Assembly: GCA_016744975.1 (NCBI GenBank)
Contig: JADGDI010000001.1
Coordinates: 23,531-70,961 of the forward strand
Direction: 5' to 3'
DNA: 47,431 bases
Origin: Hyphomicrobiales bacterium
Lineage (GTDB): Bacteria; Pseudomonadota; Alphaproteobacteria; Rhizobiales; OSC116
The notes beneath the pieces are model-generated. The model saw only the letters and a list, made by a program, of their open reading frames with translations. It was not told where the DNA came from and ran no database searches. A program made the position numbers and the translations under genes. Of this stretch, positions 17,347 to 26,130 are shown piece by piece (the stretch's first letter is position 1; every line of letters starts with the position of its first letter).

Positions 17347-17959
17347 CCGATTTTATTTTTCTAGCCCTGCGCAAGAAATGACCGATGATTTTGTCAAATA
17401 TATGATAGAGATTGCAACTTCAGTCGATTGTGCAGCATTTTTAGTGGGCAATAGAACTGTTGAAATGAATGACCCAGATGTTTTAAAGCGTCTGGTCATG
17501 GCCTTTCAACAGGCTAACATTGCTGTATTGATTGCCGATGATGTCGCCACTATGAATATTTTATTGGCAGATGGCGTTCAAATCGGTTCTCAAGTCAAAC
17601 ATTTTGATACTTGCCGTAAAGCTTTGGGTGATCGCTTCATCATTGGCGCATATGTCGGCACGTCGCGCCATGATGCAATGTCCTTTGGCGAGGTTAATGC
17701 CGATTATGTGGCATTTGGTACGCCGCGAGATGGCTCTATTGAGCAACCAAGCAATCAAGAGATCATTAATCTAAGCAATTGGTGGCAAGAATTATTCAAG
17801 CCACCAGCAATTGCCTATTTAAACGCATCTGAAAATATAGATGAGTTTAAATTTATCGGCGAATACCCAGACTTTGTCGCATTATTGCCAAATTTTTGGG
17901 ACATAAAAGATCATAAGACCTGGTTAAAACAATTATGCAATAAACCATTGGAAAATTAA
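17336..17959 (+). CDS. ThiE-like (thiamine-phosphate synthase family) protein, degenerate
   Basis: This is a TIM-barrel-like protein of 207 residues. Parts of the ThiE pattern are visible: an opening strand RFYFSS, VLIADDVATMNILLADGVQIGS (compare the usual IND..LA...GVHLGQ), and IIGAYVGTSRHDAMSFGEVNADYVAFGTP. However, the substrate-binding RxKD motif after strand two is replaced by FLVGNR, and the C-terminal Gly-Gly-Ile phosphate motif is absent. It may have lost thiamine-phosphate synthase activity or act on something else. ThiE-like genes of this kind accompany pgk/sel1/efp in related genomes (from memory). The start is discussed in the mini-ORF entry. Confidence 0.7.
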   Translation: MIDSRFYFSSPAQEMTDDFVKYMIEIATSVDCAAFLVGNRTVEMNDPDVLKRLVMAFQQANIAVLIADDVATMNILLADGVQIGSQVKHFDTCRKALGDRFIIGAYVGTSRHDAMSFGEVNADYVAFGTPRDGSIEQPSNQEIINLSNWWQELFKPPAIAYLNASENIDEFKFIGEYPDFVALLPNFWDIKDHKTWLKQLCNKPLEN

Positions 17960-18008
17960 TCATTCAAGCCAAATTTGGCGGTCAAAACCAATTAGGCGAT
18001 TGCCCAAT

Positions 18009-18932
18009 ATGCGCAAATTCTCTACCCTCATTGCACTAATATTATTATTAAACACAAGTATTTCAGTCGCAGAAACCAAACAGAGCCTAACCGCACATGG
18101 CGCGTTTAATAAAGGGCTGTATCTCATTGCCGAAAAGTTGGCCCTGACTGAAGCCCAATCTGGTAATAAAAATTCCGCCTATTTGCTTGGCGAAATTTAT
18201 CGCAAAGGTTTTGGTCAAACTCCAGATATTAAAACCGCCCTTTATTGGTACCGTAAATCCGCAAATCTTGGCCACACCGAAGCGGCTTTTATTTTCGGAT
18301 ATGCTTTAGCAGAAGGCGAAGGCATTGAGCAAAATATCAACGAAGCCAAAGATTATTTTCTAAAAGCCGCAAAAGCCGATCACATGATTGCCCAGTATAA
18401 TTTAGCTTTAATCTATATGGGGTTAGCTGACTTACCTGCGGATTATAATAAAGCCTTTAAATGGTTCGAAAAAGCAGCAGATAAAGGTCACCATCAAAGT
18501 CAAATTGATGTTTCGGCACTATATGCCAGTGGTAAAGGCATTAATCAAAACCACACAATGGCCGCAAGATATATGAAAAAGGCTGCCCAAAATGGCCGCA
18601 GTGATGCCATGGTGCGATACGCCATTATGGCATTCATAGGCAAAGGTGTCGAACGCAACATTCCACAAGCAGTTAATTGGTTAACACGCGCTTCAAATCT
18701 CGGTCAAGCTGTCGCGCAAACCCGCTTGGCACGGCTATATTATAAAGGCATTGGTGTTGAAAAAAATCATGAAACAGCAGTAATGCTATACCGGTTGGCG
18801 CAAAAAAATGATGCCACTGATACTTGGCTTGATCAGGAATTTAAAAAAATCCCGCAAAAAACCTTAGAAAATGGTCAAAAGTTGGCAAATAAATGGACAA
18901 AGTCTACCGCAGAGCAGTTTTTAAAGCCATAA
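18009..18932 (+). CDS. Exported Sel1-like repeat (SLR) protein
   Basis: The protein has about 307 residues. An N-terminal signal peptide (STLIALILLLNTSISVAE) leads to six or so Sel1-type repeats of about 36 residues, such as AAFIFGYALAEGEGIEQNINEAKDYFLKAA, AQYNLALIYMGLADLPADYNKAFKWFEKAA and AQTRLARLYYKGIGVEKNHETAVMLYRLA. These are helical-repeat protein-interaction scaffolds; the partner is unknown and a periplasmic location is inferred. I start at ATG 18009 rather than the TTG at 18000, which is too close to the AGG. A terminator hairpin follows. Confidence 0.85.
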   Translation: MRKFSTLIALILLLNTSISVAETKQSLTAHGAFNKGLYLIAEKLALTEAQSGNKNSAYLLGEIYRKGFGQTPDIKTALYWYRKSANLGHTEAAFIFGYALAEGEGIEQNINEAKDYFLKAAKADHMIAQYNLALIYMGLADLPADYNKAFKWFEKAADKGHHQSQIDVSALYASGKGINQNHTMAARYMKKAAQNGRSDAMVRYAIMAFIGKGVERNIPQAVNWLTRASNLGQAVAQTRLARLYYKGIGVEKNHETAVMLYRLAQKNDATDTWLDQEFKKIPQKTLENGQKLANKWTKSTAEQFLKP

Positions 18933-18979
18933 ACCGCCATATCGCCTAATAATGTGAAACAATTGTAGAATCTTAGTGC

Positions 18980-19017
18980 AAATTGCTGCGACTACTGTTA
19001 TTTTCGCAGCAATTTTT
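18980..19017 (+). terminator. Intrinsic terminator between the Sel1 gene and efp
   Basis: The 11-bp perfect stem AAATTGCTGCG/CGCAGCAATTT has a 14-base loop followed by TTTTT. It lies 37 bases upstream of the efp start, so it either ends sel1 transcription with the efp promoter overlapping it, or acts as a leader attenuator for efp. Confidence 0.85.
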
Positions 19018-19054
19018 AATGCTTCAGAAAATATTCTGGTTTAAGGACAAAATA

Positions 19055-19621
19055 ATGAAAATTAATGGCAATGAAATCCGCCCTGGTAATATTATTGAAT
19101 ATAAAAACGACCTTTATACCGCTGTTAAAACTCAGGCGGTAAAACCTGGTAAGGGCGGTGCATTTGCACAAGTTGAGCTAAAGAGCATTACCACGGGTAC
19201 AAAATTAAACGAACGTTTTCGGGCCAACGAAACTGTTGAACGTATTCGCTTAGAACAACGCGACCATACTTACCTTTATGCCGAAGGTGACATGCTAATA
19301 TTTATGAATGTCGAAAATTATGACCAAATAGAATTGCAATCTGACTTTATTGGCGACCGTGCAAATTTTCTACAAGATGGCATGTTAGTCGTAGTAGATT
19401 TTTACGAAGACCGAGCAATCGGTATTAAATTACCCGACCAAGTAACCCTTAAAGTAGCCGATACAGAGCCAGTAATTAAAGGCCAAACATCTGCAAATAG
19501 CTTCAAGCCTGCAACCTTAGAAAATGGCGTAAGGGTTACCGTCCCACCTTTCATTAAAATTGATGAAATGATTGTGGTCGATACCAATGAGCTTATCTAT
19601 CTACGTAGAGCTGACAAATAA
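19055..19621 (+). CDS. efp: Translation elongation factor P
   Basis: EF-P of 188 residues, with a KOW-like N-terminal domain and two OB domains. The tip loop is KPGKGGAF; Lys33 corresponds to the lysine that EpmA beta-lysylates in E. coli, so modification is expected. EF-P rescues ribosomes stalled at consecutive prolines. The ORF track start at 18983 lies within the upstream terminator; the ATG at 19055 has AAGGA ten bases upstream and the conserved [11 protein letters not shown] start. Confidence 0.97.
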   Translation: MKINGNEIRPGNIIEYKNDLYTAVKTQAVKPGKGGAFAQVELKSITTGTKLNERFRANETVERIRLEQRDHTYLYAEGDMLIFMNVENYDQIELQSDFIGDRANFLQDGMLVVVDFYEDRAIGIKLPDQVTLKVADTEPVIKGQTSANSFKPATLENGVRVTVPPFIKIDEMIVVDTNELIYLRRADK

Positions 19622-19665
19622 TAACCAACTGAATTCAGTTTTAGAATATATATCAAGGATAAAAC

Positions 19666-20448
19666 ATGGCACGTACTGCCCTCTTAAATGTAATGGTCAA
19701 CGCTGTTCGCAAAGTCGCACGTTCATTAGTTCGTGATTTTGGCGAGGTCGAAAATTTACAAATTGCCCGTAAAGGGCCGCAAGATTTTGTGACCAGTTCC
19801 GATTTGCGAATTGAAGCAAATCTTATTGAATTGCTGCAAGAAGCCCGTCCAGGTTATGGCATATTGGCCGAAGAAGCTGGCGAAACCATTGGCACAGATA
19901 AAACCCATAGATGGATTATCGACCCCATTGATGGCACCACAAATTTCATGCATGCAAACCCGCAATTCTGTATCTCACTCGCGCTTGAGCGTGATGGCAT
20001 CATCCATGCAGCTGTGGTATATAACCCAATCACCGATGAGTTATTTGAGGCCGAGCATAACCGAGGTTCTTTCTTGAATGACCATAAATTACACCTGTCA
20101 GGTCGCAATAATATTGCCGATTGCTTAATCGCGTCAGGTCAGGGCGAATTTCAAGTCGATGCAGCAAGTTACTACCGACGTTTATCGCGTGCGCAAAACC
20201 GCAGTCATGGCGTAAGAATTAGCGGTTCATCCGTACTTGACCTTGCATATCTTGCAGCAGGGCGGCTTGACTGTTTTTGGGATAATGGCCTAAAAGCATG
20301 GGATATGGCAGCAGGCATATTATTAATCAAAGAAGCTGGCGGCCAAGTTTGTGACCTAGATGGTGGTGAATTTGACCTATCTAGTGGCCGCATCGCGGCA
20401 ACCAATACTACACTTATGCCAGCATTTATAGAGTTATTAAAAATCTAG
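19666..20448 (+). CDS. suhB: Inositol monophosphatase family protein
   Basis: This is a 260-residue, Mg-dependent, Li-sensitive phosphatase family protein. Metal-site motifs are GILAEEAGE, WIIDPIDGTTNFMHANPQFC and LKAWDMAAGILLIKEAGG. Enzymes of this type hydrolyse inositol-1-phosphate or related sugar phosphates; E. coli SuhB also acts in rRNA antitermination, and which role applies here cannot be told from sequence. It is 44 bases after efp, a conserved neighbour pair in Hyphomicrobiales, and is followed by an intrinsic terminator. Confidence 0.92.
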   Translation: MARTALLNVMVNAVRKVARSLVRDFGEVENLQIARKGPQDFVTSSDLRIEANLIELLQEARPGYGILAEEAGETIGTDKTHRWIIDPIDGTTNFMHANPQFCISLALERDGIIHAAVVYNPITDELFEAEHNRGSFLNDHKLHLSGRNNIADCLIASGQGEFQVDAASYYRRLSRAQNRSHGVRISGSSVLDLAYLAAGRLDCFWDNGLKAWDMAAGILLIKEAGGQVCDLDGGEFDLSSGRIAATNTTLMPAFIELLKI

Positions 20449-20477
20449 TCAATAAAGGCTAAAAATCAACCCAAACT

Positions 20478-20514
20478 AATGGTCAATCACCACAAATGGT
20501 TGACCATTTATTTT
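20478..20514 (+). terminator. Intrinsic terminator after suhB
   Basis: The 9-bp stem AATGGTCAA/TTGACCATT has a 13-base loop followed by TATTTT. It lies about 30 bases after the suhB stop, and the T-tract is interrupted. Confidence 0.7.
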
Positions 20515-20567
20515 GGACGTGTAAGTTTGGTTAATAAATAGTGAATAAAAGTCAAAGGGTCAGTTAA

Positions 20568-21632
20568 ATGCAGTATGAAGCGCGACAAATATCAAAACCT
20601 CGCATTTTTCTATTACGCATGTTTATTTTCATAGCTTTGGTCATTATCGCAATCACCATTCTTTATAAAGATCTGATTGATGCTTTTATATCCAATCCAT
20701 TTTTAAATGGCTTGATCTTTTTTGTTATCTTTTTTGGTGCAGCATTTACCTTCCGCCAAATTGTCCGATTATACCCTGAGATCAGGTGGCTAAATAATTT
20801 ACGCATTGCCGATCCGACCATACAAGCAGGGCGTCAACCCAAATTACTTGCGCCAATGGCCACCATGTTAGGCAACCAAACTGGCGAGGTTACCTTAAAC
20901 ACAACTTCAATGCGTAGCCTACTAGACTCAATTGGCGCACGGCTCGATGAAGCACATGAGATCTCCCGCTATATCACAGGTTTATTGGTGTTTTTAGGCC
21001 TTTTAGGTACTTTTTGGGGTTTGCTAGATACTCTAAACTCAATCGGCGAAACCATTGGCACTTTAGGCGGCTCATCTGGTGACAGTGCCGATGTGTTTAA
21101 CGACTTAAAAGCAGGCCTTGCAGCACCACTTCGCGGCATGGCAACCGCATTTAGCTCCTCATTATTTGGCCTTGCTGGCTCGTTAATCATTGGCTTTATG
21201 GACATACAAGCCAACCAAGCCCAAAACCGTTTTTACCTAGAGTTAGAAGACTGGCTGTCAACGGTAACAGACATTACCGACGGCTCACATGGTGATGCCA
21301 ATGCAAAACCAACAGTCACCCAATTTAACTTCACAGCAATTGATGAAATGCAAAAAAGTATTGTTAAGATGGACAGTCGCATCGAAGCGCAAGTTTTTAC
21401 CACCAATGCCAGCAACCAAGCCTTAAACAACATCGCCCAAGGTGTGCAAACCATCGCCGATCAAGTGCGAGAAGAAGGCGAATATGTACGCACCTTAGTG
21501 GACAGCCAGAACCAACAAACCGAGCAAGTTTCAAGCCTTTTACAACGCCTACAAAGTCAATTCCCCGAAAATGCCAGCCAATATCAGGAAAACAATCCCG
21601 ATGACTATCCGACAACTGACAAGGAGGGCTGA
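20568..21632 (+). CDS. MotA/TolQ/ExbB-type membrane protein (non-flagellar)
   Basis: The protein has 354 residues. Two N-terminal membrane helices (MFIFIALVIIAITILY; GLIFFVIFFGAAFTF) are followed by a cytoplasmic stretch and then a MotA/TolQ pore pair: YITGLLVFLGLLGTFWGLLDTL and GMATAFSSSLFGLAGSLIIGFMDIQ. A long cytoplasmic C-terminal coiled region follows. The gene is five bases upstream of a MotB/OmpA-like gene, so the two probably form an ion-driven stator-like complex. No flagellar genes are nearby. Such pairs are conserved next to suhB/efp in this order and often mis-annotated as flagellar; the function is unknown. Confidence 0.85.
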   Translation: MQYEARQISKPRIFLLRMFIFIALVIIAITILYKDLIDAFISNPFLNGLIFFVIFFGAAFTFRQIVRLYPEIRWLNNLRIADPTIQAGRQPKLLAPMATMLGNQTGEVTLNTTSMRSLLDSIGARLDEAHEISRYITGLLVFLGLLGTFWGLLDTLNSIGETIGTLGGSSGDSADVFNDLKAGLAAPLRGMATAFSSSLFGLAGSLIIGFMDIQANQAQNRFYLELEDWLSTVTDITDGSHGDANAKPTVTQFNFTAIDEMQKSIVKMDSRIEAQVFTTNASNQALNNIAQGVQTIADQVREEGEYVRTLVDSQNQQTEQVSSLLQRLQSQFPENASQYQENNPDDYPTTDKEG

Positions 21633-21637
21633 TATTT

Positions 21638-22666
21638 ATGGCTTTTTCGCGTCGTAATGTTAAACGAGAAAGTGTCAATTATTGGCCAGGCTTTATTGAT
21701 GCCTTATCAACATTGTTGCTGGTATTCATCTTTTTATTAACCGTTTTTATGTTTGCACAATTTTTCTTAAGCCAAGAAATATCAGGTAAAGACACAGTAT
21801 TAGATCGTCTAAAGGGACAAATCTCCGAGCTAAATCAAATGTTAGCGCTTGAAAAAGGCAATAGTGCCTCACTCAACGATACCATTGCCTCCCTAAGTCA
21901 AAGCCTCATTTCAGCAGAAACTGAAAAGTCCAAATTAGAAGGCTTGCTCACTGCCTTTGATGCAGAAAAAAATAAGTCAGGCAGTGCAATTGGCATCTTG
22001 AGCGATAAATTAGCCCAGCAAACCCGAATCAAATCCGAGGCTTTGGCACAAGTTGAACTGCTCAATCTACAAATTGCATCGCTACGCCGTCAAATGGACA
22101 CTATAAGCACAGTGCTTGAAGCATCAGAACAACGCGATAAAAAATCCCAGGTAAAAATTGCCAATTTGGGTAAGCGCCTAAATGTAGCACTGGCGCAAAA
22201 AGTTCAACAATTATCCAAATATAGGTCAAACTTTTTTGGCCGGTTGCGTGAAATATTGTCAAAGCGGTCAGATGTAAAAGTAGTTGGTGACCGTTTTGTG
22301 TTCCAATCCGAAGTATTATTCCCCAAAGGCAAAGTCGAAATTAACCAACAAGGCGTGGTTGAGCTGCAAAAAATTGCCGAAGCAATATTAGAAATTTCAA
22401 CTGAAATCCCAAGCGACATTAATTGGGTATTGCGAGTTGATGGTCATACCGACAGCACACCGATGAAATCGGCCATATTTCCGTCCAATTGGGAGCTTTC
22501 CGCCGCCCGTGCCATCTCAGTTGTTCGCACGCTAATTGACGCTGGCGTCCCTGCCAAACGCCTCATGGCCGCAGGTTTTGGCGAACATCACCCATTGGCC
22601 GAAGGCGACAGCGCTGAGGCCAAAGAAATCAATCGGCGCATCGAATTAAAACTAACCGAAAAATAA
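21638..22666 (+). CDS. MotB/OmpA-domain peptidoglycan-binding protein (partner of MotA-like protein)
   Basis: The protein has 342 residues. A basic N-terminus leads to one membrane helix, FIDALSTLLLVFIFLLTVFMF, in which Asp21 sits where MotB/TolR carry the proton-binding Asp. A long periplasmic coiled coil follows (about residues 45-175), then an OmpA-like peptidoglycan-binding domain containing VDGHTDSTPMKSAIFPSNWELS and NRRIELKL. It is translationally coupled to the MotA-like gene. The architecture suggests an energised link between inner membrane and cell wall. Confidence 0.87.
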   Translation: MAFSRRNVKRESVNYWPGFIDALSTLLLVFIFLLTVFMFAQFFLSQEISGKDTVLDRLKGQISELNQMLALEKGNSASLNDTIASLSQSLISAETEKSKLEGLLTAFDAEKNKSGSAIGILSDKLAQQTRIKSEALAQVELLNLQIASLRRQMDTISTVLEASEQRDKKSQVKIANLGKRLNVALAQKVQQLSKYRSNFFGRLREILSKRSDVKVVGDRFVFQSEVLFPKGKVEINQQGVVELQKIAEAILEISTEIPSDINWVLRVDGHTDSTPMKSAIFPSNWELSAARAISVVRTLIDAGVPAKRLMAAGFGEHHPLAEGDSAEAKEINRRIELKLTEK

Positions 22667-22751
22667 TATCCAGCTACTTAAACCCATGCAGCTTTCGACC
22701 TTATACGATCTTTTAAATGCGCACTCAACGTCCAAGATCAAGGTGGTATAC

Positions 22752-23804
22752 TCACTGAATGCAGGAAAGAATTTTATGGTCGCTAATCGTCCCCACATAC
22801 ATTTTATTTTCAAACTGTACAGCGCCCGATGCGCCACTAAGGTTTGAGCCATCTTCTAGGTAAACCACTCGCAACTCGCCACCCTTACCATCTTTAGGTG
22901 GTATGGCATGAAACACCACACTGGGTGCTGCTTTTGAAATATCTTGCATATGCGAAAATGTCGTAATCATTTTTGGGTGGCCAGCAATATAGAGTGAACC
23001 ATCTTGGTTACGCCTAATATTATCACCACCAGCATCCAAATATAGGTCGCCCGACTTGGTCAACCCATTGGTTTGTTGATTGCGATCATAAAAAACCAAT
23101 GTCCGTTCAATCGTATCCGTTACAAATAACTGGCTACCATCTGCAGATAATTCAAGCCCATTGGCATAAACAAACCCATCGGCTACCACATTAGACTTTT
23201 CGCCGTCAAAAAATATAATTTCAGATTTTTTAAGCTTGAATACACCATTGATAAATGCCGAACCACGTGTATGACCATCTTGTGTTGCATAAAAACGCTG
23301 CTCATCAATGGCAACGATAGAATTTAACCCATCAGGCACATCAGTCACGGTTTTGACATGGCTTAATACTGAACCATCAACATTAAATATCTCAACATTG
23401 GTTTTGCCCAATATAGGGTGACTAATCGCAAATAATAACGTTTTTCCATTTTCAAGGTGGACCAAGCTCATACCATGTGGGCGAAATTTTTGGCTAAAAT
23501 CATTGGTAACTGGTTTTATTAAGTCCGCATCTGCCTTCATGTCGATATAATAAATACCGCCTGATTGTTCAAAGCGCTGATTGCCACCTTCTCTTGGTGA
23601 AGCCGAAATATACAGCAATCCTTTGTCATAATTAGCAATCAAATCCTCAGGCCCATAAGGTGATTCAATCACCTTACATTGATAATCAGACTGCGCAGCA
23701 ATGGCCTGAAACTCACCTTGCCCAATGAATAACCGCACAATAAAGAATGATAAGGCAATCACCAGAATGAATATGAAAGTTAATATTTTTCTATTTCTAC
23801 TCAC
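22752..23804 (-). CDS. Membrane-anchored PON/SMP-30-like beta-propeller (arylesterase family)
   Basis: This is a 350-residue protein starting at a GTG (SD GGAG eight bases upstream). An N-terminal hydrophobic anchor or signal (ILTFIFILVIALSFFIVRLF) is followed by a six-bladed propeller like paraoxonase/strictosidine-synthase proteins: ESPYGPEDLIA, FRPHGMSLV (compare the PON HPHGIS motif), a region near FYATQDGHTRGS where PON has a calcium-binding Asn-Asp, and VYANGLELSADGSQLFVTDT. Lactonase or esterase activity is possible; substrate unknown. It is 40 bases downstream of the ABC transporter gene, same strand, and convergent with the OmpA-domain gene. Confidence 0.78.
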   Translation of the reverse strand: MSRNRKILTFIFILVIALSFFIVRLFIGQGEFQAIAAQSDYQCKVIESPYGPEDLIANYDKGLLYISASPREGGNQRFEQSGGIYYIDMKADADLIKPVTNDFSQKFRPHGMSLVHLENGKTLLFAISHPILGKTNVEIFNVDGSVLSHVKTVTDVPDGLNSIVAIDEQRFYATQDGHTRGSAFINGVFKLKKSEIIFFDGEKSNVVADGFVYANGLELSADGSQLFVTDTIERTLVFYDRNQQTNGLTKSGDLYLDAGGDNIRRNQDGSLYIAGHPKMITTFSHMQDISKAAPSVVFHAIPPKDGKGGELRVVYLEDGSNLSGASGAVQFENKMYVGTISDHKILSCIQ

Positions 23805-23844
23805 CAGATTTACTCCAAACTTTTATATAAAAACCAACAATGAA

Positions 23845-25623
23845 CTAAATCACAACCCCTTGACTTTGCAAATCAACCAAATGAGCATAGGTGCCTCTTT
23901 GGTTCATCAAATCATTATGGTTGCCTTGTTCAACAATTTCACCTTCATCAATCACCAAAATACGATCCGCATCTCTAATGGTTGATAATCTATGAGCAAC
24001 TATAAGTGTTGTACGGCCTTTTGCCAAATTCTCTAATGCTTTTTGCACCTTCTTTTCACTTTCACTATCAAGCGCACTAGTCGCCTCATCGAGCAACAAA
24101 ATTGGTGCGTCTCGTAATATTGCCCGAGCAATTGCAATTCGCTGGCGTTGCCCGCCACTAAGCGCCATACCGCGCTCTCCAAGTGCCGTTTTATAGCCTT
24201 CAGCAGTGCGCATAATAAAATCATGCGCTTCAGCGGCTTTGGCAGCAGCCATCACTTCTTCATCCGTCGCATCCATACGGCCAAATCGAATATTCTCCAT
24301 CGCATTTGCGGCAAAAATCATCACATCTTGCGGTACGGTAGCAAATTGGGCGCGTAATTCTTTAGGGTCAAACTGTGTAATATCATGGTCATCAACACTG
24401 ATTTTACCTTGGCCAATGTCATAAAAGCGCAACAATACATTAAATATGGTCGACTTGCCAGCACCGGATGGCCCAACAAATGCAACCATTTCACCTTGTT
24501 TCACTTCAAAATTTAATGATTTGAATAAAAGATCGTCCTTTTCACTATAGCGAAAACCAACATTATCAAACTTTACCACCCCGTCGATTTTTTTCTCAAG
24601 CCTAATAGGGTTGTTCGGCACATCAATAGCAGGGCTCATATCAAGCAATTGCATGATACGGTCAGAAGCCCCTGCCATCTGCTGAATTTCGCTCCATACT
24701 TGCGAGATAGCAGCAAGACTAGAAGCTGAGAGCGCTGCATATAACACAAATTGTGCCAGCAAATCAAAACCAATATTGCCTGCATTGACCTCCTGCACAC
24801 CGAGCCAAATAATTCCAATCACCGATGCAAATATCATAAAAATAGAGGTTGCAATCAATCTAGACTGAGCCTTAATCCGCGTCCCCGCAACATCCAAAGC
24901 ATGCATTACCGAGTTTAAAAAATTCTCACTCGCCTGTTTTTCATAGGTGAAAGATTGCACAGTATGAATACCCGACAAAGTCTCACCCGCATATGCTGTA
25001 GTTTCAGCAAAGCTGCTTTGCGCATCTTTAGCAAGGCCTCGAATTTTAGAGCCTAAAAACACCAATGGAATGATCATAATCGGAATAATCGCCAAAACCA
25101 AAAGGCTTAAATACCAACTGGTCGCAAACATCATAATTGCTGCGCCAACCAAAATAAAGCCGTTGCGCAAAATCATCGAAACACTAACCCCAACTGCCGA
25201 TTTAATAGAGGTCGTATCACTGGACAAGCGCGACAATAAATCACCTGTTAAGTTTTCCTGATAAAATTTTTGGTCAAGTCGCAACAATTGGTCATAAAAC
25301 TGTGCCCGAAGGTCAGCCACCACCCGCTCACCAATCGACATTACATAAAAATATCTAAAGGCACTGGCAATAGCCATGGTAGTTGCCAACACAATTAACA
25401 ATATAAACTGTGTGTTTAATGAAATAGTTGCCGTTTCAGACAAGCCATTTTCAATCATTACCCCAATCATTTTGGGTAGCACCAACGTCGTTGCCGCCGC
25501 GATGGTTAAAAATATGAATGCGCCAATCACATATGTTTTATGGTTCCACACCAAAGGCAAAAGTTTGGCAATCGGCTTTAAATCGCCAAATAGACCAGAT
25601 TTTTTAGATTTCTCATCACTCAT
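23845..25623 (-). CDS. MsbA-type ABC exporter (fused membrane and ATPase domains)
   Basis: The protein has 592 residues. The six-helix type-1 exporter domain occupies about residues 25-320. The nucleotide-binding domain has Walker A GPSGAGKST, Q-loop VPQDVMIFAANA, signature LSGGQRQRIAIARAI, Walker B ILLLDEATSALD and H-loop IVAHRLSTI. It works as a homodimer exporting a lipid-like or hydrophobic substrate; close relatives are annotated as lipid A exporter-like proteins, but the substrate cannot be read from sequence. It is transcribed divergently from rpmE and followed by the PON-like gene. Confidence 0.93.
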   Translation of the reverse strand: MSDEKSKKSGLFGDLKPIAKLLPLVWNHKTYVIGAFIFLTIAAATTLVLPKMIGVMIENGLSETATISLNTQFILLIVLATTMAIASAFRYFYVMSIGERVVADLRAQFYDQLLRLDQKFYQENLTGDLLSRLSSDTTSIKSAVGVSVSMILRNGFILVGAAIMMFATSWYLSLLVLAIIPIMIIPLVFLGSKIRGLAKDAQSSFAETTAYAGETLSGIHTVQSFTYEKQASENFLNSVMHALDVAGTRIKAQSRLIATSIFMIFASVIGIIWLGVQEVNAGNIGFDLLAQFVLYAALSASSLAAISQVWSEIQQMAGASDRIMQLLDMSPAIDVPNNPIRLEKKIDGVVKFDNVGFRYSEKDDLLFKSLNFEVKQGEMVAFVGPSGAGKSTIFNVLLRFYDIGQGKISVDDHDITQFDPKELRAQFATVPQDVMIFAANAMENIRFGRMDATDEEVMAAAKAAEAHDFIMRTAEGYKTALGERGMALSGGQRQRIAIARAILRDAPILLLDEATSALDSESEKKVQKALENLAKGRTTLIVAHRLSTIRDADRILVIDEGEIVEQGNHNDLMNQRGTYAHLVDLQSQGVVI

Positions 25624-25908
25624 ATCAATTCCCGCAATATCATGTTATATATATCAAATGAGTATATAAGCGCTAATCACTAAAAAACAATGGCACATTT
25701 GCAAACATTAGAATATTTCTACATAATTATTAAGTTACGCCAAACATATTATAATTTAACCAATTATGCAGCAAAACCCCCTTATAACTAACCAAGCCCC
25801 TTGTCATTAATTCTAAACTGGTTTATACCCTGCCAATAATTCATTAAAAGCTAGTTGACTGCGGATTTTCAAAGTTACTCATAGTTTTTCAAAAAATGTA
25901 GGTTTATT
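25624..25908. other. Divergent promoter region between the ABC exporter gene and rpmE
   Basis: About 285 AT-rich bases with no credible ORF. A TTGACT at 25855 could be the -35 element of an rpmE promoter, with a poor -10 about 17 bases later. The palindrome-rich AT stretch near 25640-25670 is next to the exporter start. Nothing else was recognised. Confidence 0.45.
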
Positions 25909-26130
25909 ATGAAAAAAGACATCCACCCAGATTATCACACAATCACAATTCAAATGCTTGACGGCTCTACTTATGAAACCAAGTCTACTTGGGGCAAAGA
26001 AGGCGATACATTGGTTCTTGACGTTGACCCAACAACTCACCCAGCTTGGACAGGCGGCAATGCACAATTAACTGGCCGCGGTGGTCGTCTTGATAAGTTC
26101 AACAAACGCTTCGAAGGTATGTTGGGCTAG
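25909..26130 (+). CDS. rpmE: 50S ribosomal protein L31 (alphaproteobacterial, Cys-free type)
   Basis: The protein has 73 residues, beginning [20 protein letters not shown], with [10 protein letters not shown] and [14 protein letters not shown], matching the longer alphaproteobacterial L31 that lacks the zinc-binding Cys residues. It is part of the large-subunit central protuberance and bridges to the 30S head. The last codons and the stop are part of a 24-base tandem duplication. An intrinsic terminator follows. Confidence 0.97.
   Translation: MKKDIHPDYHTITIQMLDGSTYETKSTWGKEGDTLVLDVDPTTHPAWTGGNAQLTGRGGRLDKFNKRFEGMLG

Noticed and set aside
18983-19054. N-terminal extension of EF-P in the ORF track
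   Set aside because: It runs through a terminator hairpin, starts with TTG without a ribosome site, and is absent from the EF-P family.
20568-22666. Zorya-type antiphage defence (ZorAB)
   Set aside because: The MotA/MotB-like pair lacks ZorC/D/E neighbours and sits in a conserved housekeeping block; treated as a cellular system of unknown role.
25690-25706. Sigma-54 promoter (TGGCAC...TGC)
   Set aside because: The GG and GC elements are seven bases apart, whereas -24/-12 promoters need ten.
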